DNA from: Parachaetomium inaequale | Taxonomy: Eukaryota; Ascomycota; Sordariomycetes; Sordariales; Chaetomiaceae | NCBI GenBank assembly: GCA_033296685.1 | Contig: MU854337.1 | Span: 161,296-225,295 of the forward strand | Reading direction: 5' to 3' | DNA length: 64,000 nucleotides | In this document: piece after piece, positions 54,798-64,000 of the stretch | How the letters are laid out: every line of letters begins with the position of its first letter | How positions within the stretch are numbered: position 1 is the stretch's first letter | Translations under genes and position numbers: made by a program | Notes under the pieces: model-generated | Told to the model about the DNA's origin: nothing | Databases searched by the model: none | The model's input: only the letters and a program-made list of their open reading frames with translations

Positions 54798-57681
54798 TGT
54801 GGCGGCGCTTGTCGGAAACAGCGATCGTATAGCCAAGTTCGAGTCCAAATCGAAAGGTCAAAAAAACCGGCGATGTTCGCTGACGTCGTTTAGCGGTCGG
54901 TGCGGAGCTCCCGGTCGGTGGGCAAAGTGCGGCGGCGGGGCAGCTGAGAAGCTATGCCGCAACTATGAAACGCCCTCCAGCGACAAGTCGGAAAGCTCAA
55001 TGCCTCTGGCAAAGCCTGCCACGAGCCGAATGGTGCAGATGCAACGTCGTGTGCGCAAAACGAAGCAATGCCAATTCCTCACTAGTCCATCCGAAAGCCG
55101 TGATTTTACCCTTTCTTGGGCTGCTTCGAATCGGGATGTCGTCGAGTCGCCGAGGCGGGTGGTGGGCGATGGGGATCAAACGGGTCGGACGGCGAGGCGG
55201 AGCGAGAAAGGGGGACGGCTGAGAGAAATGGCGGGCTATTTGTGAGTCCCGGCGGCGAAGCACACAGCATCAGACGGCGAACGGCGAACAGAAGCGACGG
55301 GTCAAAAGAATTGCAGGCTGGAGGCGCAGGCCGAGCCAGGTGCGACCGGCCCCTTCGTCTTAATTATCTGCTGCCAGTTGCTGCACAGTGGGTGGCACGC
55401 CAAACCCATGCATGCCCGCCAGGCATGGCTTCCTCAAGGGCCCTGCTTGCTGCGGGCCTGCGGCAAGCGTGGGTGGGGCCGGCGCACCCTGGCGTCTCCC
55501 GTGTCTCTCCCATCCCGCCGCCTCTTCCGTTTCGGTGCCTTTTGTCCAGTGCGAAATCGCCCACAGTCGCCCCCAGCACGGCGCGGCCAGCCGGCACGCC
55601 CTCCACGGTGTGAAGTCGGTTGGCGGCGCAGGAACCGCGAAAATTGACTTCGACGGAACGCGGCCCCAACCGGGCTCTCCCGCCCATGCGGCCCCCCCAA
55701 CGGCGGAAGTGGTCGATCACAGCCAAATTGGCTCCAGTTTCATGCCGGCGTTCCATCGGTTCGCCTCGACACCCTGGGCATTTTGGCTCCGCCTCCCGGC
55801 GCCATCCCGCGCGACATGGACATTTTGGACATTGCGAACGGCGGACCCGGTTTTTGTATGGAAATAACGTTACCCGTACAAAGCTGCAACATTCTGGTCG
55901 CGTCCGATGATTTGAGTTGGGACAACACAAATTCGCGACTTTTTCCGTCTGATGCCAATTGCCGATTCCTTCTAGAGCACTCGACGACCGAGCTCCCGGG
56001 CCTGTGCGTGCATCCTTTGCGTGATGTTGAATTCTCGAACCACTTTGCGATCCTCTTGCCCCTATTCGTGTCTCGGCGCCAAAAATTCCCCGGCCACAAA
56101 CTCTTGGGGATCGTGCATGTTCGCCAGGCCGACAGAGGTGGAGATATGGATCCAGGGTGACACTCAACCAATCGCGGACCCTCCTCGAGAGCTGCATCCG
56201 CGGGCTCGTGAAGCACAGACGGACTTCAACGGGCTCCATCTTTTTCCACGCCACGCCAAGTTCTCGGCGCTCTTGTTGACTGGCTCATTGCCACGCGGTT
56301 TTCTTTCCCTGAAACGGCGGATCAGAACGAAGGCTTCGAGTCTTGCTTTCTTTCCTCCGGCCGAGGCCCGGCAGCGTTTCCGACGCCGTTCTGGATGTGC
56401 ACGGTAACTATCAAAACGGCATTGAACACTGCGGGACCGGCAAAGGGCTGAATACAGTGATACACACGTAAATACGACATGTCAGTTGCCTCCCCAAAAG
56501 GCGCTGCCACAGAACGCTAGAGACGTTCGATCTGTCATGGCATGGGGCCAGATGCCGCAAAAGAAAGGGTAGATCACAGTGCCCCGCGCAGAGCAGCCAC
56601 GCGCCAGTCTGCAAGCAGGGCTGGCAGCCGCATGCGGCGGGGCGTTGATAACCTTGGGTTAGTATGTTTCGGACCTCGCGTTGCACGGTGGTCACTTTCC
56701 GCCGTGTGCAAGTATCAACACGAGAAGTGACTCCCGGGCTGTCCTCGTGGGGTACCAGGTAGGTTACGAGGACGACCTTCAGTCTTTCACACTAACCTGG
56801 CCGCACCAGCAAGTCTCCAGGCGGCATAGGCTGACACGACTCGAGGCCGCCTTCTCGAGGCCGTGTCCTCGGCCAAAAGCGCTGCTGGCACCGACAGCTT
56901 GGATTTGCAAAACATCCATGGAGGTAATGGAAGCGCTACCTGCGCACGGAACCATACCCCGGTCTCGAACCGCTCTGTGCGCTCGTGGATCGATTTGTCA
57001 CCCAAGGCGCTGGGACTTGACAGCCCGCCCGGGGGTGCTTTGGTCGTTTCCGGCGTCGATGATCGGATGCTCCAAACGTACTCGGCGTTGAGCATGCGCC
57101 GCCACCGCGGGCTGCCGAATCATTCTAAGCGGGGCATCCACGGGGGCTCGGTCCCGGGACCGCGAACAACTGAGCGGGTTGCCAACACAACTGCTGGAAG
57201 ATTCCTGCTTAGCTGTAGCATTGCTCTACGTTGTCTTCCAGAGGTCTCGCAGTTGATATTGGGAATGGTGAAGGCATTCGTGTCTCTGCCAGGCCACGGC
57301 GGGGAGGATGCTTGAAATCAATCCATACCTCAGGCTTGGACTGAAGCCGTTGACAATTGACATGCACATCCGGCTCTCCACATTTTGGGCATCATTGGTC
57401 CCGACTTTTGGGTTTACCACGTTTTTATTCGCTCATACTGCCGGCCTGAGAGCGGCCGCGGGACCGAAAATTTTCTGCACTCAGTCGCACAGGCTTTGAT
57501 TGCTGTGAGGTCGAGGTCCTCGATAAAAACAGCTGCCACAAAAAACTCAATTTACCCCGCCTGGACCTCACTGGCTCACCTCAAGTTGGCTCTGTTTTGC
57601 TCACGGCGTCTCCTCTCCACGCCGCCTCAAATCTTCGGTTCTGCTCTCTTGAAGACCGTACGCCTCAGCCAAATCCGCAAA
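54798..57681. other. Divergent intergenic region between G-alpha and spermidine synthase genes
   Basis: 2.9 kb. Contains long chance frames on both strands (for example 55364-56254 on the minus strand) with no domain or splice support. Promoters of both genes must lie here. No RNA gene or mobile element recognised. Confidence 0.45.
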
Positions 57682-59365
57682 ATGGGTGACATTACGCACG
57701 CTACCATCCAGGGTATGTGATTGTTTATCTTTTGTGATCTCCTCACCCCTCCGTGATCGATCGTGGCCTGGATCGATAAACATCATCTACCCCGCCATCC
57801 CCAAGACGCCCTGTCGACACCCCAGACAACGGCCCTTCTCCGGCAGTCTCATGGCACAGGCGGCGCCCTAAAATGCCGAACTTCGGACTGTGAGCTGTTG
57901 GTCTCGGGATCATCGGCTTCATTAAGCGCTGTGTCACCACTGTCCACCACACGAGCTTGCGCGGCCGTGTCTTGCGCCTCACACGGGCAGCCTTGGAGGG
58001 TCGCAGTTGGCGCAGTCGCCCAATAATAGCTTCGAGCCCGGCCGGCTGCAAAGTGAAGACGCCGCATCTGGGCCGCTGGCTCACCAGGCCGTCGAGCATT
58101 GAGTAACGTTGCTGACCAGACCCCGTGGGCTTGCAGATGGGTGGTTCCGCGAGATCTCGGAGATGTGGCCCGGTAAGTAAACACCCAGACCGACCTGACC
58201 CGCAACCCCTATTCTAACACCTCTTGGCAGGCCAGGCCATGACCCTCCGGGTCAAGAAGGTGCTGCACCACGAGAAGAGCAAGTACCAGGACGTCCTGAT
58301 TTTTGAGTCCACCGACCACGGCAACGTGCTGGTCCTGGACAATGTCATCCAGTGCACCGAGCGCGACGAGTTCTCGTACCAGGAGATGATCACCCACCTG
58401 GCCATGAACTCGCACCCCAACCCCAAGAAGGTGCTCGTCATTGGCGGCGGCGACGGCGGCGTCCTCCGCGAGGTTGTCAAGCACGAGTGCGTCGAGGAGG
58501 CCACCCTCTGCGACATCGACGAGGTATGTTGAGACTTGCTGAGTCTGGACAATTCCAGCAGCCACTTACACGCGCCAGGCCGTCATCCGCCTCTCCAAGC
58601 AATACCTCCCCCACATGGCCGCCGGCTTCAACCACGAAAAGGTCAAGGTGCACATCGGCGACGGCTTCAAGTTCCTCGACGACTACAAGAACACATTCGA
58701 CGTCATCATCACCGACTCGTCGGACCCCGAGGGCCCGGCCGAGTCGCTCTTCCAGAAGCCCTACTTCAAGCTCCTGCACGACGCCCTCCGCGAGGGCGGC
58801 GTCATCACCACCCAAGGTTGTATGTCTCATTTACTCGAAGAAAGTCGAGACCTGGGAGGAATGTCCTCTTTCTCCGGGCCAGGCAACTCAACGTGCCTGA
58901 TCCAGCCTTGTATTCTCTCAGGAGGCTACCCAGTGGTAGTTCGTCTCGGCTTTCCCTTGCGGCGAATTTCCTCCTTTCCTCTGTCACTCCTCTTCCCTGT
59001 ATCTCCTTATTCTCCCAGATCTCTTCAACCTCTTTTTTGTCGCCACTCCCGATTTGACCAGACCAACTAACAATACCCCCAAAACAGCCGAGAACCAGTG
59101 GCTCCACCTCCCCCTCATCACCAAGCTCAAGAAGGACTGCGGCGAGATCTTCCCTGTGGCCGAGTACGCCTACACGACCATCCCGACGTACCCGTCGGGC
59201 CAGATCGGCTTCATGGTCTGCTGCAAGGACGCCACGCGCAACGTGCGCGAGCCCGTGCGCTCGTGGCCCAAGGACGAGGAGCGCAAGCTGTGCCGGTACT
59301 ACAACGCCGACATCCACAAGGCCAGCTTCGTCCTGCCCACTTTTGCCCAGCAGGCTCTGGAATGA
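57682..59365 (+). CDS. spe-3: Spermidine synthase
   Basis: Transfers an aminopropyl group from decarboxylated S-adenosylmethionine to putrescine in the cytosol. Exons 57682-57712, 58137-58172, 58231-58523, 58579-58816 and 59088-59365 give 291 aa, the normal length. Motifs: DGWFREISEMWPGQAMTL at the N-terminus (built across three exons), VLVIGGGDGGVLREVVKHE (nucleotide-binding loop), TLCDIDE, and IITDSSDPEGPAESLF (catalytic Asp). Polyamine-site residues follow in AENQWLHLPLI and TYPSGQIGFMVC. Intron 1 (424 nt) and intron 4 (271 nt) are long for this genome; introns 2 and 3 are about 55-58 nt. The symbol follows Neurospora naming. The two tiny first exons (31 and 36 nt) are supported by canonical splice sites and by the conserved N-terminal peptide. 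Confidence 0.95.
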
Positions 59366-59707
59366 GCGGCCGCCTAGTGACGATGTGGAAACGTATCAAA
59401 AAAGGACGCCCGGGGTGTTGCGCCTTGGTTTATAGGGAGGGGAGGCCCGGATGCAAAGGAGGTTGTTGCGGCGCGCATCAGAATGATGCGGGACAAGCTG
59501 CCGATGCTGGAAAGCGGATAGACGACGGATTCCCTGGCCGGATAGACTTGCCACACACACGGCGCAAAAGGCCTTACCCACCGGCATCTGGATAGGGGAC
59601 AAGACCCAGAATAGACCTGCCTCCCTCCCAATCCCAATGCATCGCAGAAAGTGAGAATAGTACCCAGGTGATCACACACATTGTCATTACAACAGATATC
59701 CCGCTCC
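59366..59707. other. Convergent 3' spacer
   Basis: 340 bases between the 3' ends of the spermidine synthase and nitrilase genes, presumably both 3' UTRs. Nothing else seen. Confidence 0.5.
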
Positions 59708-60763
59708 CTACGGCTCCTCAAACCCCCGACTAACATCCGGATAAACATCAAACCTCCTCTGATCCCGCAACGGAATCCCCCTCCTCGCCTCCTCAATCCT
59801 CTCCCCCTCCAACTCCGCCACCACAACCCCCTCCCCCTCCCCGGCCTCCACCAACACCTCTGCCATGGGATCAACCACCATACTATGCCCCCACGCGTGA
59901 TACCCCGCACTCATATCCCTCGCGGGACTGCACAGCGCCACATACACCTGATTATCGACCGCCCTGGCCTGCCCCAACAACTTCCAATGCAGCGGCCCCG
60001 TCGTCAGGTTGAACGCGCCCGGGTACACCAGCGCAAAGCACCCGCGCCGCGCGGCGATCATGGCCAGCTCGGGGAAGCGCACGTCGTAGCAGATGGCGAC
60101 GGCCACGCGGCCGTAGTCCGGCAGGTCGATTATCGTGAGGGTGTTGCCCGGCGAGAGCACGTCTGATTCGCGGAAGGTGATCTTGCCTGGGATGGAGATG
60201 TCGAAGAGGTGGATCTTGCGGTGGGTGGCGAGGAGGGCGCCCGAGGGGGAGAAGGTGAGGGAGGTGTTGTAGTAGGTTTTCTTTTCTTTTTGGGAGTCGT
60301 CTTGGTTGGTGGTGGTGGCGACGAGTTCCGGGATGGAGCCACCTATCAGGTAGACTGCGTTGTCGCGCGCCATGGCGGAGAGGGCGTGGAAGGAGGGGGA
60401 TTGGGATTCGGTGGGGGGTGACGGGAGGAGGGTCTCGGCGTAGGAGGGGAAGTGGTCGCAGCCGTAGGGCGAGTTGAAGCATTCTGGCAGGACGACGATC
60501 TTGGCGCCGGTCGCGGCGGCTTCGCGGACTTTGGTGGCGGCGTGGGCGAGGTTGGCGGCCTTGTCGGGCCCTGAGGCGAGTTGTACGCAGGCGAGCCTGA
60601 CGGGCTGCTTGAGGATCGGGGGGTGGGGGGTGGAGGACGCCATGGTGCGGAAGAGGAGGGCGGTTGATGGCGGGAGTGGTTGTTTGGAGATGGGGCGGCG
60701 GCAGGACGGTCGGGTGAAGGTTGTTGAGAGGACGCGGAATGTCCTCCAGGCTGGTGTTCGCAT
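59708..60763 (-). CDS. Nitrilase-superfamily omega-amidase (NIT2-like)
   Basis: Carbon-nitrogen hydrolase of the NIT2 branch, which clears alpha-ketoglutaramate and alpha-ketosuccinamate made by glutamine and asparagine transaminases. Single exon, 351 aa from the ATG at 60763. The Glu-Lys-Cys triad is visible: VVLPECFNSPYGCDHF (Glu), ATHRKIHLFDI (Lys) and VAVAICYDVRFPELA (Cys). The first 40 residues (MRTPAWRTFRVLSTTFTRPSCRRPIS...) are Arg/Ser/Thr-rich without acids, a good mitochondrial presequence. A second in-frame ATG at 60643 (MASSTPHPPILKQPVRLACVQL) would give a 311-aa cytosolic form of the usual NIT2 length, so dual targeting by alternative start is likely. A small insert near residue 157 (TTTNQDDSQKEKK) is unusual. 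The substrate is inferred from the family. Confidence 0.9.
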   Translation of the reverse strand: MRTPAWRTFRVLSTTFTRPSCRRPISKQPLPPSTALLFRTMASSTPHPPILKQPVRLACVQLASGPDKAANLAHAATKVREAAATGAKIVVLPECFNSPYGCDHFPSYAETLLPSPPTESQSPSFHALSAMARDNAVYLIGGSIPELVATTTNQDDSQKEKKTYYNTSLTFSPSGALLATHRKIHLFDISIPGKITFRESDVLSPGNTLTIIDLPDYGRVAVAICYDVRFPELAMIAARRGCFALVYPGAFNLTTGPLHWKLLGQARAVDNQVYVALCSPARDMSAGYHAWGHSMVVDPMAEVLVEAGEGEGVVVAELEGERIEEARRGIPLRDQRRFDVYPDVSRGFEEP

Positions 60764-61196
60764 GGCGGGAGCAAGCGGGGATGGGGTTGGAGGTGCTCCG
60801 GGTGGGTGTGGGTTGTCGGGTCGGAGCTCATCGGCGCGGGGTCCTTGGCTTTGAGTGGGTCCGGCTCGGGAAGCGGCTAACGGCGGAAGGAGCAGTCGGC
60901 CGACCTGAAGCCATGTCTTCGCTTTGAGGTCAGGTCGGCAGGAACGACCAAGATTTGTGGGATTTGATTGGAATAGAAAATCCAATTGCTCGCACAATGC
61001 TTCAAGTTCTCCGAAATCCATCTCCTTTTTGTGGAAATCCCACTTCAACCGCGGATTCACCAACTCGTTCCCTCAGCAACAGGATCAGGGGTATATGTTG
61101 AGGCTCTGATCCGATGAATGCTCTGCCATCCAGTCTACACCGGCGGAAAGCCCAACTTACTCACTTTGGACGCATCTCGGATACCGTGGCCTCAAC
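60764..61196. other. Divergent promoter region, nitrilase / 61 kb gene
   Basis: 433 bases shared by two divergent starts. The nitrilase frame is open upstream to 61063 but that part is probably untranslated leader. Confidence 0.5.
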
Positions 61197-63689
61197 ATGA
61201 ACTGGACCGAGGGCAACCTCTACCGCCACAACCGCGGCCGCATGCGCAAGGTGAACCCCGCTAAGCAACGCCAAAAGGAGTACTTCGCTCGCGCCCGCGC
61301 CCGCGCCGCAGAGAAAAAGGCCGCTGAAGAGAATGGTCCTCCTCCAATCTCGTTTCTCCAGCATTCCGACATTCCGTCGTCTCAACGCTCTCACGCCTCC
61401 AACAGGTCCGGCTCTTCGTCTGGCCGCCGAGCCTCACAGACACCCAGTCGGCGGCGGACCGAGTCGGGCAGGAAACGCCACAAGACAGCGACTAGAACCG
61501 ACGACACTCCTCTGCCAACTATCAGCCGCTTCTTCCAAGAACGATCAGGTGGGAAAACTGTCTCCACCCCTCAAGTTGAATATGACGAGGAGGCTCTGGA
61601 GCGGATGAGGCAGAAGTTGCTCGCGAGGGACTAGGGAACCATCCGCGAGCCGCTGTCGATTTCCGCCAAAAAGCCTCTGAGCACTAAGTCACAGGATCGA
61701 AGCCCTGGGTCAGCCTCACAGGGAACGAGAAAACGGCGGTCCCACATCGTCGGCGATGGGCAGGCGTCCAAACGCAGGAAACAGCATGTGCACTCCCTCC
61801 ACCGCGATGATGTGATGATCCAGATCGGGAGCCAGGAGCGGCGGCCAGGAGAAACCTCTAGCGTCGCTAGGTCGAGGCTCTCGCAATTGGTCCGCAGTTC
61901 GCAGGCTGAGCCGAGCCGCCAACCCAAGCCGCCGGGCCTAGGGAACGCAAATGGTACGGTTGAATGTCCTTTGTTGTGAGTTTATACTGACAACTCACCA
62001 GATGACCTGTCATGGGGCCACCTCCCTTCGGACGAGGACTTACCACAGTCTGAGCTGCCGATGAGAGAGCCATCTAGTGACCAGGGTGAGAGGGGGGAGC
62101 AGCGCTGTTGCATCTCGAGCGATGCCGAGGGCCGCATCCTGACAACTTCCTTCCCTCCCTTCTCCCACCCGCTCTCTGTCCGGCCCATCCCCGAGGCCTT
62201 CTACCACCTCGAGCGCTTCGACTCCGAGAATACCGGCACCGCCATCGCGCAGATTGGGCGCGCCATCTCCCCCGTGCCGTCCTCCCAGAAAGTCGACAAC
62301 ATCAGATGGCACAAGTGGCTAGGCCAGCCGAGCAGCCCCCTCAGCAGCCGTGCCGCGGTTGAAGGGAGTCGAGCTTCTCTAGAGCACAGGCTCAGTCCCG
62401 GAATCAGCGAGGTTCGCCGGCCCAAGCAAGAACCCCCTCCGTCTTCGCCCCCGTCGAGCGGCTTCACGTCCGGCGAGCCAGGCCAGAGAAGGATTTATGA
62501 ATCACAGGACCTCAATAAGTTGCTCAGTTCCAGTGACTCTTCCGAGATCCTGGGCCGGTACGAGGAGCTTGTCGCCAGGCTTCGGCGGCTGGAACGGTTC
62601 GATACCCCGATACCTCGAAATCCGCCGGGTGAGCGCACAGCCGAGATGAGGACGGAGAACCTTGTGGATAGCGTCAAGAGTCGTGAAGAGGAGATGGTGC
62701 CTCTCTCTAGCCCCCATGACCACGAGGAAAGCAGTGTGTCCGCCAGAGTCGGGAGTCAGGAGCAGGGAAGTGCCGCTACCAACATCGCGGAGGTGCTTGA
62801 TCTCAAACACATACCTGGCGACTTCTCATCTTCTCAGCCCCCATTAGCTGAACAAGTCTGTGCGGAATCAGACGGAACGGACCCTGATGAGGCGTGGAAG
62901 ACATTTGTCTTTGGCTATGAGAAGAGTGACGAGGTCAGCAAGGCAGCGTTTGAGGAGGCCAAACATGACGCGATACGGAGTTTGCAGCCATCAGAGTTTC
63001 TGGTTCCCTCTGACGAGGGAAGCGGCTCCGATGGCCACAGCCACATCGCAACCGTCGGCACAATCTACACAAAGCACGATGACGAGACGTTCGAATACGC
63101 AGAGCCATGTTTTCATGCCGAAGTCTCTGGAAGCCTTGAAGCCACTTGTGGTCCCTCATCGACCAGAGTGGAATCTGGAGTGGCCATGGACCTCTCGGAT
63201 GAGTTTGCCCAGGACCCGAGTCTCAGAGTCAACGCCGGAACCAGCAGCATATCAGATCTTGAACGTGCCCCCGACAGCCCAGATAACAGCGGTTTTGTAT
63301 CTGCCGAGGAGGCGGACAGCAGCACATCAGCGCTTCACGCCGGCGCGCCTTCGATGACGACCTCAATGGCCGTTGCCCCAGCTCGATCTGACGCCGTCTC
63401 CAGTGAAACGGGCACCACGGCAGAGCAGTTCCGGTTCAGTCAGCCCAAACTCTTTGTCGGCAGCCGCTCGAACCCCTCACAGCCCGTCCGCCCCGCAGGA
63501 CCTGGAGTGGGAATCAGCCTAACGAAAAGAAGGAGAGGCCGGTCGAAGAAGCGGACCAACGATGGTCGGGCGGATATCCGGGCTCTCCCCAACTACAGCG
63601 GTGATCCCATTGAGGAGTTTGAGGAGGAGCGGGTACCCAAGGAAGGAAGGCTCCCCAAGTCGCTCTTCCCTGCGCTGGAGCTGGCTTGA
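61197..63689 (+). CDS. Large disordered nuclear-type fungal protein with one in-frame TAG (814 codons)
   Basis: I do not recognise a function. The protein opens with MNWTEGNLYRHNRGRMRK and a basic helix (NPAKQRQKEYFARARARAAE), a motif I associate with a fungal family of unknown role. A conserved-looking block EEALERMRQKLLARD is then followed by TAG (61632-61634). The same frame continues as GTIREPLSISAKKPLSTK, then KSQDRSPGSASQGTRKRRS and KRRKQHVHSLHRDD. A 48-nt intron (61954-62001, GT..AG) joins this into the second exon (DDLSWGHLPSDEDLP... to FPALELA). Related proteins, as I recall them, have Trp at the TAG position (LLxxDW), one base change away. Later features are an SDSSEILGRYEELVARLRRLERF helix, acidic Ser-rich stretches and a basic TKRRRGRSKKR near the end (likely NLS). 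Alternatively these are two genes, 61197-61634 and one starting near 62061. Confidence 0.6.
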
Positions 63690-64000
63690 AGCCTTGCCCT
63701 TGCCCTGGGAGGGAGCAACGATGTTCGTTTGTGTTTCACGTCGTGGGTTATGGATGGGGTATGGTGGTATGCGCCTGTGAGATTGCTTGTTGGTTGGCTT
63801 CCTGTAGCTTCACACCTCGACTCATGGAATCCAGCGTGGCTAGCAGAGCCACATCCCCGGAAAGGAACTTATCCTCGCCACAACAACGTGACTATTTGTG
63901 AGCCCATACTTCCCCCCACTTCGTTGGGTATGGAACCTCAAAGACTTTCTTTTCCGGGCTAGGGTTCCCCAGATACCTACCCCCTACTGCGAATGCGGCC
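63690..64000. other. 3' flank at window edge
   Basis: 311 bases after the last stop codon, presumably 3' UTR and spacer. No further feature is visible before the window ends. Confidence 0.5.

Noticed and set aside
55364..56254. 296-codon minus-strand frame between G-alpha and spermidine synthase
   Set aside because: No recognisable domain or membrane/signal features; plus-strand frames overlap it fully.

Overview
The window looks like nuclear DNA of a filamentous ascomycete, most likely Sordariomycetes and plausibly Sordariales/Chaetomiaceae. The evidence is GC-rich coding DNA, many 45-80 nt GT..AG introns with CTRAC-type branch points, intron-bearing nuclear tRNA genes, and fungal-type proteins: a group III G-alpha, an mL58 mitoribosomal protein, a DUF3405 protein, and GH10 and GH3 enzymes. 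The species call is inference; no species-specific marker was available. All spliced models were built by hand from splice sites and reading frame, and each closes to a whole number of codons.

Layout, left to right. 0-5 kb: the N-terminal part of an ERCC6L2/Rad26-like SNF2 ATPase (-, runs off the left edge) and a membrane GT2 glycosyltransferase (-). A 3 kb gap follows. 8-16.8 kb: an F-box-like Cys-rich protein (+), mitoribosomal protein mL58 (-), a kelch type I membrane protein (+) and a disordered basic protein (+). 17.6 kb holds a Pol III tRNA-like element. 19-26 kb: a divergent transporter pair, a PTR2 peptide transporter (-) and a DHA1-type MFS pump (+), about 3.2 kb apart. 28.5-38.5 kb: a DUF3405 protein, neutral trehalase and amidophosphoribosyltransferase, all (+).

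38.5-46.6 kb is the accessory-looking stretch. It holds simple repeats, a frameshifted and truncated HNH-nuclease gene, a Gln-repeat segment with convincing splice motifs but broken frames, two TTAGGG units, four intron-containing tRNA genes (Phe, Arg, Glu, Ala) and a truncated second copy of the Arg tRNA that still carries the intron.

46.7-51 kb: a secreted GH10 xylanase (+) tail-to-tail with a membrane-anchored GH3 beta-glucosidase (-), a plausible plant-cell-wall-degrading pair. 53.5-63.7 kb: a group III G-alpha (-) with a GC-AG intron, spermidine synthase (+), a nitrilase/omega-amidase (-) and a large disordered nuclear-looking protein (+).

Most of the window is housekeeping or metabolic. 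I saw no secondary-metabolite cluster, heterokaryon-incompatibility gene, Starship captain or intact transposon. The best leads are small anomalies: two otherwise well-conserved genes each interrupted by one in-frame stop (GH3 at codon 38; the 61-63 kb protein where Trp is expected), the GC-AG intron with an 11-bp perfect hairpin in the G-alpha gene, the tRNA cluster with its intron-retaining truncated copy, and the 17.6 kb Pol III-like element.
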